Of a DNA stretch of 64,000 bases, positions 1-8,802 are shown in pieces (position 1 is the first letter of the stretch; the number at the start of each line of letters is the position of its first letter). Under the pieces are notes generated by a model. It did not search any database. It had not been told where the DNA came from and saw only the letters and a list, made by a program, of their open reading frames with translations. The stretch comes from Izhakiella australiensis (lineage in GTDB: Bacteria; Pseudomonadota; Gammaproteobacteria; Enterobacterales; Enterobacteriaceae). A program made the translations under genes and the position numbers. The DNA is taken from NCBI RefSeq assembly GCF_002006995.1, contig NZ_MRUL01000001.1, positions 124,001 through 188,000 of the forward strand, given 5' to 3'.

Positions 1-1
1 T

Positions 2-226
2 TCCTTCGTGGTACTGCTGGCAACCCTTGGCAGCGTCGGTATTCCGCTGGAAGGGCTGGCATTTATTGCCGGCGTGGATCGGATTATGGATATGGCGCGA
101 ACCGCGCTAAACGTCATTGGCAACGCGCTGGCGGTTCTGGTGATCGCCAAGTGGGAAAACCAGTTCGATAAGCAACAGGCGCTGGCTTATGAGGCCAGGC
201 TCAAGCATATCACCTCTCCATCCTGA
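2..226 (+). CDS. Dicarboxylate/glutamate:cation symporter, C-terminal end (partial)
   Basis: Only the last 74 codons are present; the frame is open to the left edge. The visible part contains a glycine-rich helical stretch ending in GVDRIMDMARTALNVIGNAL, which is characteristic of the C-terminal half of the DAACS family (GltP/DctA-type symporters of glutamate, aspartate or C4-dicarboxylates). It is followed by a charged cytoplasmic tail. The protein would be an inner-membrane secondary transporter. The exact substrate cannot be judged from this fragment; GltP-like is the best guess from recalled sequences. A strong GC hairpin follows the stop codon. Confidence 0.8.
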   Translation, partial: SFVVLLATLGSVGIPLEGLAFIAGVDRIMDMARTALNVIGNALAVLVIAKWENQFDKQQALAYEARLKHITSPS

Positions 227-230
227 CCGA

Positions 231-270
231 CGGCGGCGCTGGCGCTTGCCCCACCAGCGCCGCCGGTTTC
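231..270 (+). terminator. GC-rich hairpin after the symporter gene
   Basis: A perfect 12-bp stem (231-242 with 254-265, CGGCGGCGCTGG against its complement) with an 11-base loop begins five bases after the symporter stop. It is followed by only a short T run (GTTTC), so it is a plausible but not ideal intrinsic terminator. Confidence 0.6.
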
Positions 271-434
271 AGCATCGGCGCGCTGATTCAGTCCTGTGCG
301 CCGTCATCCTCTTGTTATCTGCTTTTGTCAAAAATGCCACGGCGTTCCCCTTTAGCATGCGCTAAATCAACTATCCTTAAGCCTTTCACACTGTTAGCGC
401 CATTTGCGCCATAACCCACACCAGGAGACCTGTA

Positions 435-2081
435 ATGAGTCATTTTTTCATGAACGATAAAAATCATCTGGTCAACGAGGCAATTGAAGGCCTTATCCAG
501 AGCGCCCCTTATCACAACATCAGCCGCCTTGACGTCGGCGATGATATCCGCGTTGTGGTGCGTCGTGACTGGGACAAAAGCAACGTTGCGCTGATCTCCG
601 GCGGCGGCTCCGGTCATGAGCCGGCTCATGCCGGGTTCGTAGGTAAGGGGATGCTTACGGCGGCGGTGTGCGGCGATATATTTGCCTCGCCAAGCGTTGA
701 TGCCGTGCTCAGCGCCATTGTGAACGTTACCGGCGAAGCGGGCTGCCTGCTGATTATTAAAAATTACACCGGCGATCGGCTTAACTTCGGTCTGGCGGCG
801 GAAAAGGCGCGGGCGATGGGCTTTAAGGTCAATATGGTGATTGTGCGTGACGACATTGCCCTGCCGGATAACCCCCAGCCGCGTGGTATTGCGGGTACCG
901 TGCTGGTACATAAGGTGGCAGGCTATGCGGCAGAGCAGGGGCAAAATCTGGATCGGGTGACGACGCTGGCGCAGCAAACCATTGATGCCACGGCCAGCAT
1001 TGGCCTGGCGTTCGCCACCTGCCATCTGCCGGGTGAGGATCGTGATGAGCGCGTCAGCGCTGGCGAGAGCGAGCTGGGCATGGGCATACACGGCGAGCCT
1101 GGCGTAACTACCCTTGCCACCCAGAATAGCCGTGAGATCGTCGCGGCCATGACCGAAAAGCTACTGCAGAAGATCCCCCAGGGCCAGCGAGTGGTGCTGC
1201 TGCTGAATAATCTCGGCGGTTTCTCGATGCTGGAAATGGCGCTGTTGGCAAAAGAAACGCTGGCCTCTGCGTTGGGCAAACAGGTCTCCCATTTAATTGG
1301 TCCGGCGACGCTGGTTAGCGCGCTGGATATGAAAGGCTTTTCTCTGACAACCCTTGTGCTGACCTCCGAACTGGAAGAAGCGCTCTGCGCTCCGGTGGAA
1401 ACCAGCGGCTGGCAGCCGATGTATAAATATCAGGCTCAGCAGTCGCTGCAAGGTAAAAAGGTCAGCGTGCAGTCGGCGTTTACGCCGTCGGAAAATCAGC
1501 AACATGCCGCGATGCTACGTACCATTTGCGACACCCTAGTGTCGCTGGAGAATCAGCTTAACCAGCTGGATGCTAAAGTCGGCGATGGCGATACCGGTTC
1601 CACCTTTGCCGCGGGTGCCGGCAGGCTGCTTAGCGCGCTGGATAACGGTAAGTTGCCGCTCAACGAGACCGATAAGCTGTTGATTCACGTCGGCGAGCAG
1701 CTGGCGGTAGTGATGGGCGGCTCCAGCGGAGTACTGATGTCGATTCTGTTTACCTCCGCCGGGCAGAAGCTGTCCGAGGGCGCCGACTTCGCCGCGGCGC
1801 TGGCATACGGCCTGGAGCGCATGCAGCATTATGGCGGCGCGCGTCCGGGCCATCGCACCATGATCGATGCGCTTGATCCGGCCTTTAAGGCGCTGCAGCA
1901 AGGGGCTTCAATCGGTGAGGTCGCGCAGGCGGCACGCAAGGGCGCGGAAAGTACGGCGTCCATGCAGAGCGCCAAAGCAGGCCGTTCATCCTATCTGAAT
2001 GCGCAGAGTCTGGATGGCGTTAAAGACCCCGGCGCCAGCGCGGTTGAAAGCGTCTTTGCCGCACTGGCGAAGCAAGCCTGA
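435..2081 (+). CDS. dhaK: ATP-dependent dihydroxyacetone kinase (single-chain DhaK-DhaL)
   Basis: A 548-residue protein that phosphorylates dihydroxyacetone to dihydroxyacetone phosphate in the cytoplasm. Residues 1 to about 330 form the DhaK substrate-binding domain: GGGSGHEPAHAGFVG at 56-70, and His219 in MGIHGEPG, at the place of the histidine that binds dihydroxyacetone covalently in the family. Residues from about 355 form the DhaL nucleotide domain, with the Mg-ATP aspartates in KVGDGDTGSTF. Fusion of both domains in one chain of about 550 residues is the Citrobacter-type ATP-dependent enzyme, unlike the three-part PTS-dependent E. coli kinase. The start is supported by AGGAGA six bases upstream. 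It stands alone between two hairpins and converges on sbmA, with no glycerol dehydrogenase nearby. L-erythrulose or glyceraldehyde activity is possible in this family. Confidence 0.92.
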   Translation: MSHFFMNDKNHLVNEAIEGLIQSAPYHNISRLDVGDDIRVVVRRDWDKSNVALISGGGSGHEPAHAGFVGKGMLTAAVCGDIFASPSVDAVLSAIVNVTGEAGCLLIIKNYTGDRLNFGLAAEKARAMGFKVNMVIVRDDIALPDNPQPRGIAGTVLVHKVAGYAAEQGQNLDRVTTLAQQTIDATASIGLAFATCHLPGEDRDERVSAGESELGMGIHGEPGVTTLATQNSREIVAAMTEKLLQKIPQGQRVVLLLNNLGGFSMLEMALLAKETLASALGKQVSHLIGPATLVSALDMKGFSLTTLVLTSELEEALCAPVETSGWQPMYKYQAQQSLQGKKVSVQSAFTPSENQQHAAMLRTICDTLVSLENQLNQLDAKVGDGDTGSTFAAGAGRLLSALDNGKLPLNETDKLLIHVGEQLAVVMGGSSGVLMSILFTSAGQKLSEGADFAAALAYGLERMQHYGGARPGHRTMIDALDPAFKALQQGASIGEVAQAARKGAESTASMQSAKAGRSSYLNAQSLDGVKDPGASAVESVFAALAKQA

Positions 2082-2090
2082 GGAGATGTC

Positions 2091-2114
2091 GCGGGGCGCG
2101 GCGATGCGCCCCGC
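2091..2114. terminator. Bidirectional hairpin between convergent dhaK and sbmA
   Basis: A perfect 9-bp GC stem, GCGGGGCGC at 2091-2099 with GCGCCCCGC at 2106-2114 and a 6-base loop, fills the 36-base gap between two convergent genes. There is no U-tract on the + strand, so the terminator role is inferred from its position. Confidence 0.55.
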
Positions 2115-2117
2115 CGA

Positions 2118-3350
2118 TTACTTCAGTACGCCCTCACTAAGATGCGTCTCGCTGTCGTTCAGCACCTTCTCAAAGCTGCGCAGACGTTTATAGATAGACA
2201 TCAGTTCCACCAGCGTCGGCCATGAGTTAACCAGATACTGGAAAGAGCTTCTTACCTGATCGAACACGTTGGTGATCTGCTGCATCAGGCCGAGGGTGAT
2301 GGCCCCGGCGGCAATAGTCGGAAACAGCACGACCAGCCCAAACAGGTTGTCTGCCTGCAAATAGAGGTAGCGGGCAACGTTGAAGTAGAGGTAGTGGAAA
2401 TAGAGGCGGAAATAGTTTTTACGCACGTTATAAAACAGCGTACGTAACGTGGGCGGCTGCGCGCGGCTGTGGTCATCTTCGCCGTAAACCAGCTCTTTAC
2501 GATAGGCGGCTTCGACGCGCTGGTTAATAAATGACAGACCCGGCAGCTTGATGCCCACCATGCCCAGAAGCACGGTGCCGAACAGCGACCAGAAAACCGC
2601 CGCCCATACCAGACCATAAGGAATCTCACCCAGTATCGGAATGGATTTTACGTGACTGGATAGCTGAACCAGCAGCGGCAGAAACGCGATCAGCGTCATA
2701 ACCGAGCTGATCAGGCTGACGCCAAGTCCTTCAAGGGTTGAGGCAAAGCGCATGGTGTCTTCCTGCACACGCTGCGCGGCACCCTCGATCTCGCGCAGGC
2801 GCGGCCAGTAGTGGACGTAATAATTGTTCATCGCGGTACGCCAGCGGAACACGTAGTGGCTGACGAAAAAGGCGTTGCCGACGCCGATTACAATCGCCAT
2901 CGTGGCAATCGACAGGAAGACCAGCGCGCCGTCATACAGCTGGGTAATCTCAACGCTATTGGGCTTGGAAAGCGCCTGCTGGATTAAATCGTAAAAGGGG
3001 TTGTACCAGGCGTTGATAGCGACGCTTACCTCAACGGAGTACCAGACGAGAAAGATAATCAGCGCTGAGCCAAAAATCGACCAGCGCTGCCAGGGATGCG
3101 GCGACAAGATTGCCCAGAAGACGTAAAACAGCAGCACCCACCCCCAGTACCAAGCATAAAACCATAGCATTTGCGGCGCCAGAAAGCGCATGGCGCTAAC
3201 CGGTAACGGCTTTCCCGTGCTGCCAGCCATGCCGGGAAACAGATTGATCAAGGTGCTGGCACCAAAAAACCATAGCAAGATTGCCAGCGCAAAAAAGACA
3301 ACCACACTGCTGAAGAACAGCATCGGCCTCGGAAAAAACGATTTAAACAT
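2118..3350 (-). CDS. sbmA: SbmA/BacA-family peptide antibiotic transporter
   Basis: A 410-residue inner-membrane protein, close to the 406 residues of E. coli SbmA. It is a proton-driven importer of microcin B17/J25, bleomycin and proline-rich peptides. Family landmarks are the N-terminus MFKSFFPRP, the segment [37 protein letters not shown], the long stretch [20 protein letters not shown] and the C-terminal STYK-like [11 protein letters not shown]. Helices at the N-terminus and mid-protein match the TMD-like fold without a nucleotide-binding domain. The ATG at 3350 is chosen over a GTG six bases upstream because a GGAG lies five bases before it. In E. coli sbmA is often followed by yaiW; here it converges on dhaK instead. 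Confidence 0.95.
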   Translation of the reverse strand: MFKSFFPRPMLFFSSVVVFFALAILLWFFGASTLINLFPGMAGSTGKPLPVSAMRFLAPQMLWFYAWYWGWVLLFYVFWAILSPHPWQRWSIFGSALIIFLVWYSVEVSVAINAWYNPFYDLIQQALSKPNSVEITQLYDGALVFLSIATMAIVIGVGNAFFVSHYVFRWRTAMNNYYVHYWPRLREIEGAAQRVQEDTMRFASTLEGLGVSLISSVMTLIAFLPLLVQLSSHVKSIPILGEIPYGLVWAAVFWSLFGTVLLGMVGIKLPGLSFINQRVEAAYRKELVYGEDDHSRAQPPTLRTLFYNVRKNYFRLYFHYLYFNVARYLYLQADNLFGLVVLFPTIAAGAITLGLMQQITNVFDQVRSSFQYLVNSWPTLVELMSIYKRLRSFEKVLNDSETHLSEGVLK

Positions 3351-3788
3351 GAGCACTCCGCTGCAAATAAATGGGCATGTAACGCCATTTTATGTAAAGC
3401 ATCTGAATAGCATTGTTTCTATTAATTACAAGCCTCATCAGGCTTATTTTCACGTTATGAAATTTCATTAAGTTGGCTTTTATTTTTATATTATTCGCAT
3501 ATTTGGTTGCTGCAAGGTATTCATCTGACTACTTGAACAACAAATAAACAAAATTATTGCTGAATGTTTGTAATCCGCTGCCGATAAGCTAACTGAAGAA
3601 CACCGCCAGCTTAGGATTTTTCTTGTGTTACGGGCCATTTTCAGTTTATAGCTACTGCTGCTAGCAGGACATTATAAAAAAATAACATTCCAGTCAGCCC
3701 AGCGGCTAATAATATTTATTCGCGTTTGATTACGCGCGGCAATAAACCTTTTCGTCTTCCGGATGAAAAGTGACCAGGCGAAAGAACA
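3351..3788 (+). promoter_or_regulatory. 438-bp intergenic region with a leader hairpin before the GGDEF-EAL gene
   Basis: This AT-rich divergent region holds the promoters of sbmA (leftward) and the GGDEF-EAL gene (rightward). An inverted repeat, CTTTTCGTC at 3748-3756 with GATGAAAAG at 3762-3770, lies just before the ribosome binding site (AGGCGAAAGAAC) of the rightward gene. It could act in mRNA structure or as an operator. No confident -35/-10 pair could be picked, and no coding sequence was seen. Confidence 0.4.
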
Positions 3789-6248
3789 ATGAGTGAAACG
3801 TCAGACGTTACCTATAGGCTATTAGTTCAAAGTATCGTGAACTATGCCATTTATCTGTTAGATACCGATGGCAATGTGGTGAACTGGAACTTCGGCGCAC
3901 AGCGGGCCACGGGATATCAGGCTGGGGAAGTTATCGGTAAGCACTTCTCTTTGTTTTACAACGAGCAGGACCGCATGGCGCAACTGGCTGACGAGCAGCT
4001 GAAAGTCGCCCGTGCCCGTGGTCATTCCGAAGATGAAGGCTGGCGCTTGCGTAAGGATGGCAGCGCCTACTGGGCTCATGCTTCGATCGATGCGGTGCAA
4101 AACGATCAGGGCTTGCTCATCGGCTTTGTCAAAATTACCCGCGACTACACTGAACGTCAGCGTCTTCAGCGTGAGCAGGATCTGCGCTTCCGGCTGCTGG
4201 TGGAAAGCGTCACTGACTATGCTATCTATATGCTGGATCCGCAGGGTCGGGTGGTTAACTGGAATGCAGGTGCGCACCGGGCAAAAGGTTACCTCAGTGA
4301 GGAGATTGTTGGTAAACACTTTTCCATTTTCTACAGTGCCCAGGATCGGCTGGCGCGGGTGCCGGAAACCAATCTCACCATCGCCCGCGTTCAGGGACGA
4401 TTTGAAGATAAAAACTGGCGTTACCGTAAAGACGGCAGTGCGTTCTGGGCTCACGTGGCAATTGATGCGGTGCATGACGATCGGGGCCAGCTGATCGGCT
4501 TTGTTAAAATCACCCGTGACTGCACGGAAATGCGCGAGTATGAGCAGCAAATACTGCGCGCCAAAGCGTTAGCTGAGCAAAACAGTGAAAAAGCGGCCGC
4601 GATGTCGAAATTTCTCGATTCGATCATCACCAATATCCCTTCATGCGTTATCGTCGAGGATGTGGTCTCCGGCGAGGTTCTGCTGGCAAACAGCCGGGCT
4701 GAAGGATTACTGGGCCTTTCTACGCATCTGCCTGATGGCAGTAAGATGAAAGATCTGGTGGCGGACGAGATGTTCAACTTCTTTGCCGCACTCTCAAATG
4801 CTGTTCAGCGCAGCGGCGGCGTACACCGCAATGAACAGCTGATGGCGACCAGCGCCGGCGATCGCATTATCAGCTGCAGCGCGTCGATGATTCACGGGAA
4901 TGACGCCCATACCAACTATGCGCTGATGATTGCTGAGGATGTCACCGAGCAGCGTGCCGCCGATGCACGCATTCGCCATATGGCGCATCACGATAACCTG
5001 ACCAGTCTGCCAAACCGCATCCTGTTTAATCAGCGGCTGAAAGAGGCGCTGCACCGCGATCGCGAAGCGGGCAAAATCACGGCGGTGCTTGGGCTGGATC
5101 TGGATAATTTTAAAAACGTCAACGATGCGCTGGGCCATCAGGTGGGCGATGACCTGCTGCGCGCCGTGGCGGGGCGTTTACGCGGCGTGCTGCGCGTGCA
5201 GGATACCCTGGCGCGTAACGGCGGCGATGAGTTCTCTATCGTGCTGCCCGGCCTCAGCCAGGCGAGCGATGCGGATGAAGTCGCCCGACGGCTGATTGAG
5301 ACCGTTCGCCCCAGCTTCAGCGTTGATGGCCACAACCTGACGGTTGGCGTGAGCATTGGTATTGCGGTTAACAGCGACGAACCGCTGCCCACGGATACCC
5401 TGCTGCGCCACGCCGACATGGCGCTGTATGTCGCTAAGCGCAACGGGCGCGATCGCTATGAGCATTTCTCGCCAGAAATGGATGAAGCAGCACGCAAGCG
5501 TTGCCTGGTCGAAATGGATCTGCGTGAGGCTATCACCCAGCACCAGCTCCGGCTCTATTATCAGCCGATTACCCAGGGCAGTCAGGGGGAAATCGTCGGC
5601 TATGAAGCGCTGATGCGCTGGCACCATCCGGTTAAGGGCCTGATCATGCCGCTGGATTTCATTCCCGTTGCTGAGGAAACCGGCCTGATCCATAGCCTGG
5701 GCGCCTATGCGCTGCACGAAGCCTGTCGCGAGGCGGCCAGCTGGCCCCATGACCAGAGCGTGGCGGTTAACCTGTCGCCGATGCAGTTTAAGAACAGCGC
5801 GCTGGTAACCACCGTTGAGGCCGCGCTAAAAGAGAGCGGGCTGGCGCCGCACCGCCTTGAGGTGGAGATAACGGAATCGGTGCTGCTGGATAACAACATG
5901 ACCAATATCCACACGCTACAAAAGCTGAAAAACCTCGGCGTGCGTATTGCGCTGGACGACTTTGGTACCGGTTATTCGTCTCTGAGCTATCTGCGTTCGT
6001 TCCCGTTCGATAAAATTAAAATCGACAAATCGTTTATCAGCGATATGCAAGACAGCCGCGAATCGCTGGCGATTATCCGTGCTATCACCGGGATGAGCCG
6101 TAGCCTGGATATTCAAATCACCGCAGAAGGGGTGGAAAATGTTGAGCAGTTTAAGCGCCTGCAGGAAGAAGGGTGCTCACTGTTTCAGGGCTACTATTTT
6201 GGCCGCCCCCAGCCGTCGGAGCTGCTGCTAAGAAGGGATGCCCCTTAG
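3789..6248 (+). CDS. Cytoplasmic PAS-PAS-PAS-GGDEF-EAL c-di-GMP enzyme
   Basis: An 819-residue protein without membrane segments. Residues 8-122 and 133-246 are two PAS domains so alike that they look like an internal duplication: both share GKHFS(L/I)FY, RKDGSA(Y/F)WAH and GFVKITRD. A third, divergent PAS lies at about 272-385. The GGDEF domain (about 392-555) has an intact active site GGDEF at 478-482 and an inhibitory-site motif RVQD at 469-472, five residues before it. The EAL domain (about 565-815) has EAL at 606-608, EITES and DDFGTGYSSL, so both cyclase and phosphodiesterase activity are possible. The PAS domains presumably sense a ligand, oxygen or redox state, but no cofactor residue can be assigned. 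It is a monocistronic gene followed by a good terminator. Confidence 0.92.
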   Translation: MSETSDVTYRLLVQSIVNYAIYLLDTDGNVVNWNFGAQRATGYQAGEVIGKHFSLFYNEQDRMAQLADEQLKVARARGHSEDEGWRLRKDGSAYWAHASIDAVQNDQGLLIGFVKITRDYTERQRLQREQDLRFRLLVESVTDYAIYMLDPQGRVVNWNAGAHRAKGYLSEEIVGKHFSIFYSAQDRLARVPETNLTIARVQGRFEDKNWRYRKDGSAFWAHVAIDAVHDDRGQLIGFVKITRDCTEMREYEQQILRAKALAEQNSEKAAAMSKFLDSIITNIPSCVIVEDVVSGEVLLANSRAEGLLGLSTHLPDGSKMKDLVADEMFNFFAALSNAVQRSGGVHRNEQLMATSAGDRIISCSASMIHGNDAHTNYALMIAEDVTEQRAADARIRHMAHHDNLTSLPNRILFNQRLKEALHRDREAGKITAVLGLDLDNFKNVNDALGHQVGDDLLRAVAGRLRGVLRVQDTLARNGGDEFSIVLPGLSQASDADEVARRLIETVRPSFSVDGHNLTVGVSIGIAVNSDEPLPTDTLLRHADMALYVAKRNGRDRYEHFSPEMDEAARKRCLVEMDLREAITQHQLRLYYQPITQGSQGEIVGYEALMRWHHPVKGLIMPLDFIPVAEETGLIHSLGAYALHEACREAASWPHDQSVAVNLSPMQFKNSALVTTVEAALKESGLAPHRLEVEITESVLLDNNMTNIHTLQKLKNLGVRIALDDFGTGYSSLSYLRSFPFDKIKIDKSFISDMQDSRESLAIIRAITGMSRSLDIQITAEGVENVEQFKRLQEEGCSLFQGYYFGRPQPSELLLRRDAP

Positions 6249-6301
6249 GCGCCCGCTTAGCCTTTGCGCGCGGGATCCCGGCGCTATTGCAATACTGTGA
6301 C

Positions 6302-6330
6302 CGGCAGACGCATTCGCGCCTGCCGTTTTT
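6302..6330 (+). terminator. Intrinsic terminator after the GGDEF-EAL gene
   Basis: A stem of CGGCAG-A-CGC with GCG-C-CTGCCG around the loop ATTC is followed by five T residues at 6326-6330. This is a standard Rho-independent terminator for the upstream gene. Confidence 0.8.
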
Positions 6331-6430
6331 CTGTTGCGCAATGCCAGGCAAGAAGAGACATTGCAACCTACGCCGGCATCACTTAAAAAGGATAAAGGGT
6401 AAATTATTTCTTCGGCATAAAGGCGATATG

Positions 6431-6961
6431 ATGAGTTTTCTTATTGAAACAGAACGTCTCAGGCTGGAACCCTTTAATAAAAGCCATATCAACGGCTTAC
6501 GTGCTATGGATAGCGACCCGGAAATCCTGCGCTATATCAGCAACGGCGTGACGAAAAGCCATGATGAGACCATGGAAACCATACAGCGGGTGCAGACGCG
6601 TTGGCAACAGTACGGTTTTTCATGGTGGGCGATGTGTGACAAGCAGAGCGGCGAGGTCGCTGGCGCCGCCTGTTTGCAACACCTTGCCAATCAGGATGGC
6701 GCGCCGCTCGAAATTGGCTGGCGTCTGCGCAAAGAGTTTCACGGTAAAGGATTGGCCACTGAAGCGGCAAAAGCGATCGTCGATTTTGCCGTTGAGCGGG
6801 TTGGCGTAACCTATCTTGTTGCCGTTGCCCACCCGGATAATCTGGCTTCCCAGCGCGTGATGCAGCGCCTTGGAATGATCTATAAAGGCATTGAGGTACA
6901 CTACGATGAGCCATGCGTAGTGTACGAACTGAAGGGGCTGACAAACGCGACCGAAAAATAA
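6431..6961 (+). CDS. GNAT-family N-acetyltransferase (RimJ/RimL-like)
   Basis: A 176-residue acetyltransferase of the Acetyltransf_3 type that would transfer acetyl from acetyl-CoA to an amine. The protein opens with IETERLRLEPF, typical of RimJ/RimL relatives. The CoA-binding loop is in KEFHGKGLATEAAKAIVDFA, and the later NLASQRVMQRLGM is the usual last helix of the fold. The open frame runs back to 6173, inside the preceding gene and its terminator, but AAAGG at 6419-6423 supports an ATG at 6431 (or the adjacent ATG at 6428). The substrate is unknown: a small metabolite, an antibiotic or a protein N-terminus are all possible. Confidence 0.85.
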   Translation: MSFLIETERLRLEPFNKSHINGLRAMDSDPEILRYISNGVTKSHDETMETIQRVQTRWQQYGFSWWAMCDKQSGEVAGAACLQHLANQDGAPLEIGWRLRKEFHGKGLATEAAKAIVDFAVERVGVTYLVAVAHPDNLASQRVMQRLGMIYKGIEVHYDEPCVVYELKGLTNATEK

Positions 6962-6966
6962 TCAAA

Positions 6967-7038
6967 GCGGCGACGCTGCCTGGGTTGCGGATAAACGGCG
7001 TTAGCGGTTATCTGCTGATATTCAGGTAGCGTCGCCGC
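6967..7038. terminator. Large nested inverted repeat between convergent genes
   Basis: Arms at 6967-6982 and 7023-7038 pair over 16 bp with one mismatch. The 40-base loop contains a smaller repeat, GATAA paired with TTATC, so the unit is a nested or cruciform-like structure. It lies between the stop codons of two convergent genes and probably ends both transcripts, although there is no U-tract. Confidence 0.55.
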
Positions 7039-7082
7039 GTGCCTTTTCAGCTATCGGCTGGGCAGTAAGGCGCCAAAAATCA

Positions 7083-8495
7083 TCAAATCTGTTCCAGCTC
7101 CAGCCCGCGGGTTTTCGGCCCGAAAACCCCGATGGTGAACATCACAATCAGCATGCTGACCACGATAAAGGTGATGACGGCGCCGGCGCCGGCATATTGC
7201 AAAATCAGCCCGATAAGTATGCTGCTGAACACCGTGGAAAGTCGGCTGAACGAGTAGCAGAAACCGACGGCGCGCGCCCGGATATGGGTCGGGAACACCT
7301 CAGTCTGGTAGGCGTGGTAGCTGTAGGTTAGCCAGGCGTTCGACCAGGTGATGCAAAAGCCGCAGAAAATCAGCATCAGCGGGTTATTTTGCAGCGCAAA
7401 CAGCGTGCCGAATATCACGGTCATCAGGCAGGACAGTACGATTTGCCATTTGTTTTCCATGCGATCGGCAAAGCGACTGCAAATCAATGAACCCAGCGGA
7501 TAGGCCAGCGTGATAAATACGGCGTACAGCAGGCTGTGCGTAATGCTGGCGCCCTTACCGGAAAGCAGCGCTGGCAGCCAGTTGCCGAAGCCAAAAAAGC
7601 CGATCGCCTGAAAGAAGTTCATCACCACCAGCATCAGCGTACGCTGGCGGTATTCCGGGCGCCAGATATCGCGAAAGCGGCCCAGTGACTGGCGGCTTTG
7701 CAAATGGGCCTTCTCGGCGTCAATCGACAGCGCCGCGGTAGCGGTGAGCCCGCAGCGCCGCTCCATGCCGTTGACCACCTGATGCGCCTCGTCGAAACGC
7801 CCTTGCTGCGCCAGCCAGCGCGGCGATTCGGGGAGGTTCTTCCTGATAAACCAGATAATCAGCGAGCAGACGGCGCCGGCAATCACCACGTACCGCCAGC
7901 CGGTTAATCCGAAGATCGTCTGCGGTACCAGCCACCAGGACATCAGCGCCACGGCGGGTACCGATAGAAACTGGACAAAAAAAGCGAAGGCAAAGGCGCG
8001 GCTGCGCATATGGCGCGGCACGCATTCGGTGAGGTAGGTGTCGATGGTTACCAGCTCTACGCCGAGGCCGATCCCGACCAGAAAGCGGAAGAAGATCACC
8101 CCTTCGGCATGACTTTGAAACGCCATGCATAGCGACAGTAAACCGTAGCCAATCAGCGCATACATGAAGGTCATGCGCCGTCCCAGGCGGTCAGCGAAAG
8201 GCGCCAGCAGGCTGGCGCCGATAAACAGGCCGAGAAAGGTGGCTGAAGCGAAGGCGGCCTGGTCAGATATGCCAAATACGCCGGCGCTGCCAGTATGAAA
8301 TATATCTTCTGCCAGTAAACCCGAACTAATATATCCCGTCTGGAATAGATCGTAGAGTTCAAAGAAACCGCCCAGCGATAATAAAGTAATAAATCGCCAC
8401 AGGCCGCCGGAGGCGGGCAGGGAGTCAATTCTTTGCGATAAGGTTTTGTTTACAGAGCTATTATTTGAATTCTGGCTTGCAGGTGGTGTTTGCAT
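7083..8495 (-). CDS. MFS transporter of the metabolite:H+ symporter type
   Basis: A 470-residue, twelve-helix inner-membrane transporter. The MFS loop signature is visible as ADRLGRRMTF after helix 2, with a second copy SRFADRMENKW in the second half. The central loop has NLPESPRWLAQQGRFDEA, the PESPRWL signature of sugar-porter and YdjK/YaaU-like carriers, and the C-terminus FGPKTRGLELEQI is typical of that group. A hydrophilic N-terminal tail of about 30 residues precedes helix 1. No catabolic gene lies beside it, so the substrate (sugar, aromatic acid or other carboxylate) is open. It is transcribed alone, converging on the GNAT gene. Confidence 0.85.
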   Translation of the reverse strand: MQTPPASQNSNNSSVNKTLSQRIDSLPASGGLWRFITLLSLGGFFELYDLFQTGYISSGLLAEDIFHTGSAGVFGISDQAAFASATFLGLFIGASLLAPFADRLGRRMTFMYALIGYGLLSLCMAFQSHAEGVIFFRFLVGIGLGVELVTIDTYLTECVPRHMRSRAFAFAFFVQFLSVPAVALMSWWLVPQTIFGLTGWRYVVIAGAVCSLIIWFIRKNLPESPRWLAQQGRFDEAHQVVNGMERRCGLTATAALSIDAEKAHLQSRQSLGRFRDIWRPEYRQRTLMLVVMNFFQAIGFFGFGNWLPALLSGKGASITHSLLYAVFITLAYPLGSLICSRFADRMENKWQIVLSCLMTVIFGTLFALQNNPLMLIFCGFCITWSNAWLTYSYHAYQTEVFPTHIRARAVGFCYSFSRLSTVFSSILIGLILQYAGAGAVITFIVVSMLIVMFTIGVFGPKTRGLELEQI

Positions 8496-8802
8496 TTCTG
8501 GTAATCAGCCTCGGGGGTAGCAGAATTAATTATGGCTTCCGGGTTTATATTTCCCCAGTTTAACGTTCTTCTGATTATCCTAAAGCTTTAAAGCAGGATT
8601 TAAATTTTGAATTGTGGAAGATTTTGCCAAATTAAAGCACAAAATAATGGAATTGTTGGCTATCAGTCATTTGTCTGCCGTGATGACCGGGAGCATCCGG
8701 GCTGGCAGAGCGGGAGCGTGAACGGCGCGTTGTTTGGCGCACGGGCGGGATAATTCCAGCAGCAGCGGGATTGAATCCTCGCCGCTGCTGGCGAAGCGGG
8801 CG
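8496..8802 (-). promoter_or_regulatory. 307-bp gap: MFS promoter region and hcr 3' end
   Basis: The AT-rich half (8496-8660) must hold the promoter of the leftward MFS gene; no clear operator or strong -35/-10 pair was found. The GC-rich half (8661-8802) is the 3' region of hcr and carries the hairpin listed separately. A reading frame crossing this stretch on the minus strand has no family features and overlaps hcr, so it is not called. Confidence 0.4.
8756..8791 (-). terminator. Hairpin after hcr
   Basis: CCAGCAGC at 8756-8763 pairs with GCTGCTGG at 8784-8791, and pairing extends inward through GCG and GGATT with one bulge. It begins 12 bases after the hcr stop on the minus strand. There is no U-run, so it is a probable rather than certain terminator. 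Confidence 0.5.

Noticed and set aside
315-1091. Long open frame opposite the dhaK gene
   Set aside because: It lies entirely antisense to a clear kinase gene, has no family features, and arises from GC-rich codon bias.
6173-6430. Upstream extension of the GNAT acetyltransferase frame
   Set aside because: It overlaps the end of the preceding gene and its terminator, and the ribosome binding site favours 6431.
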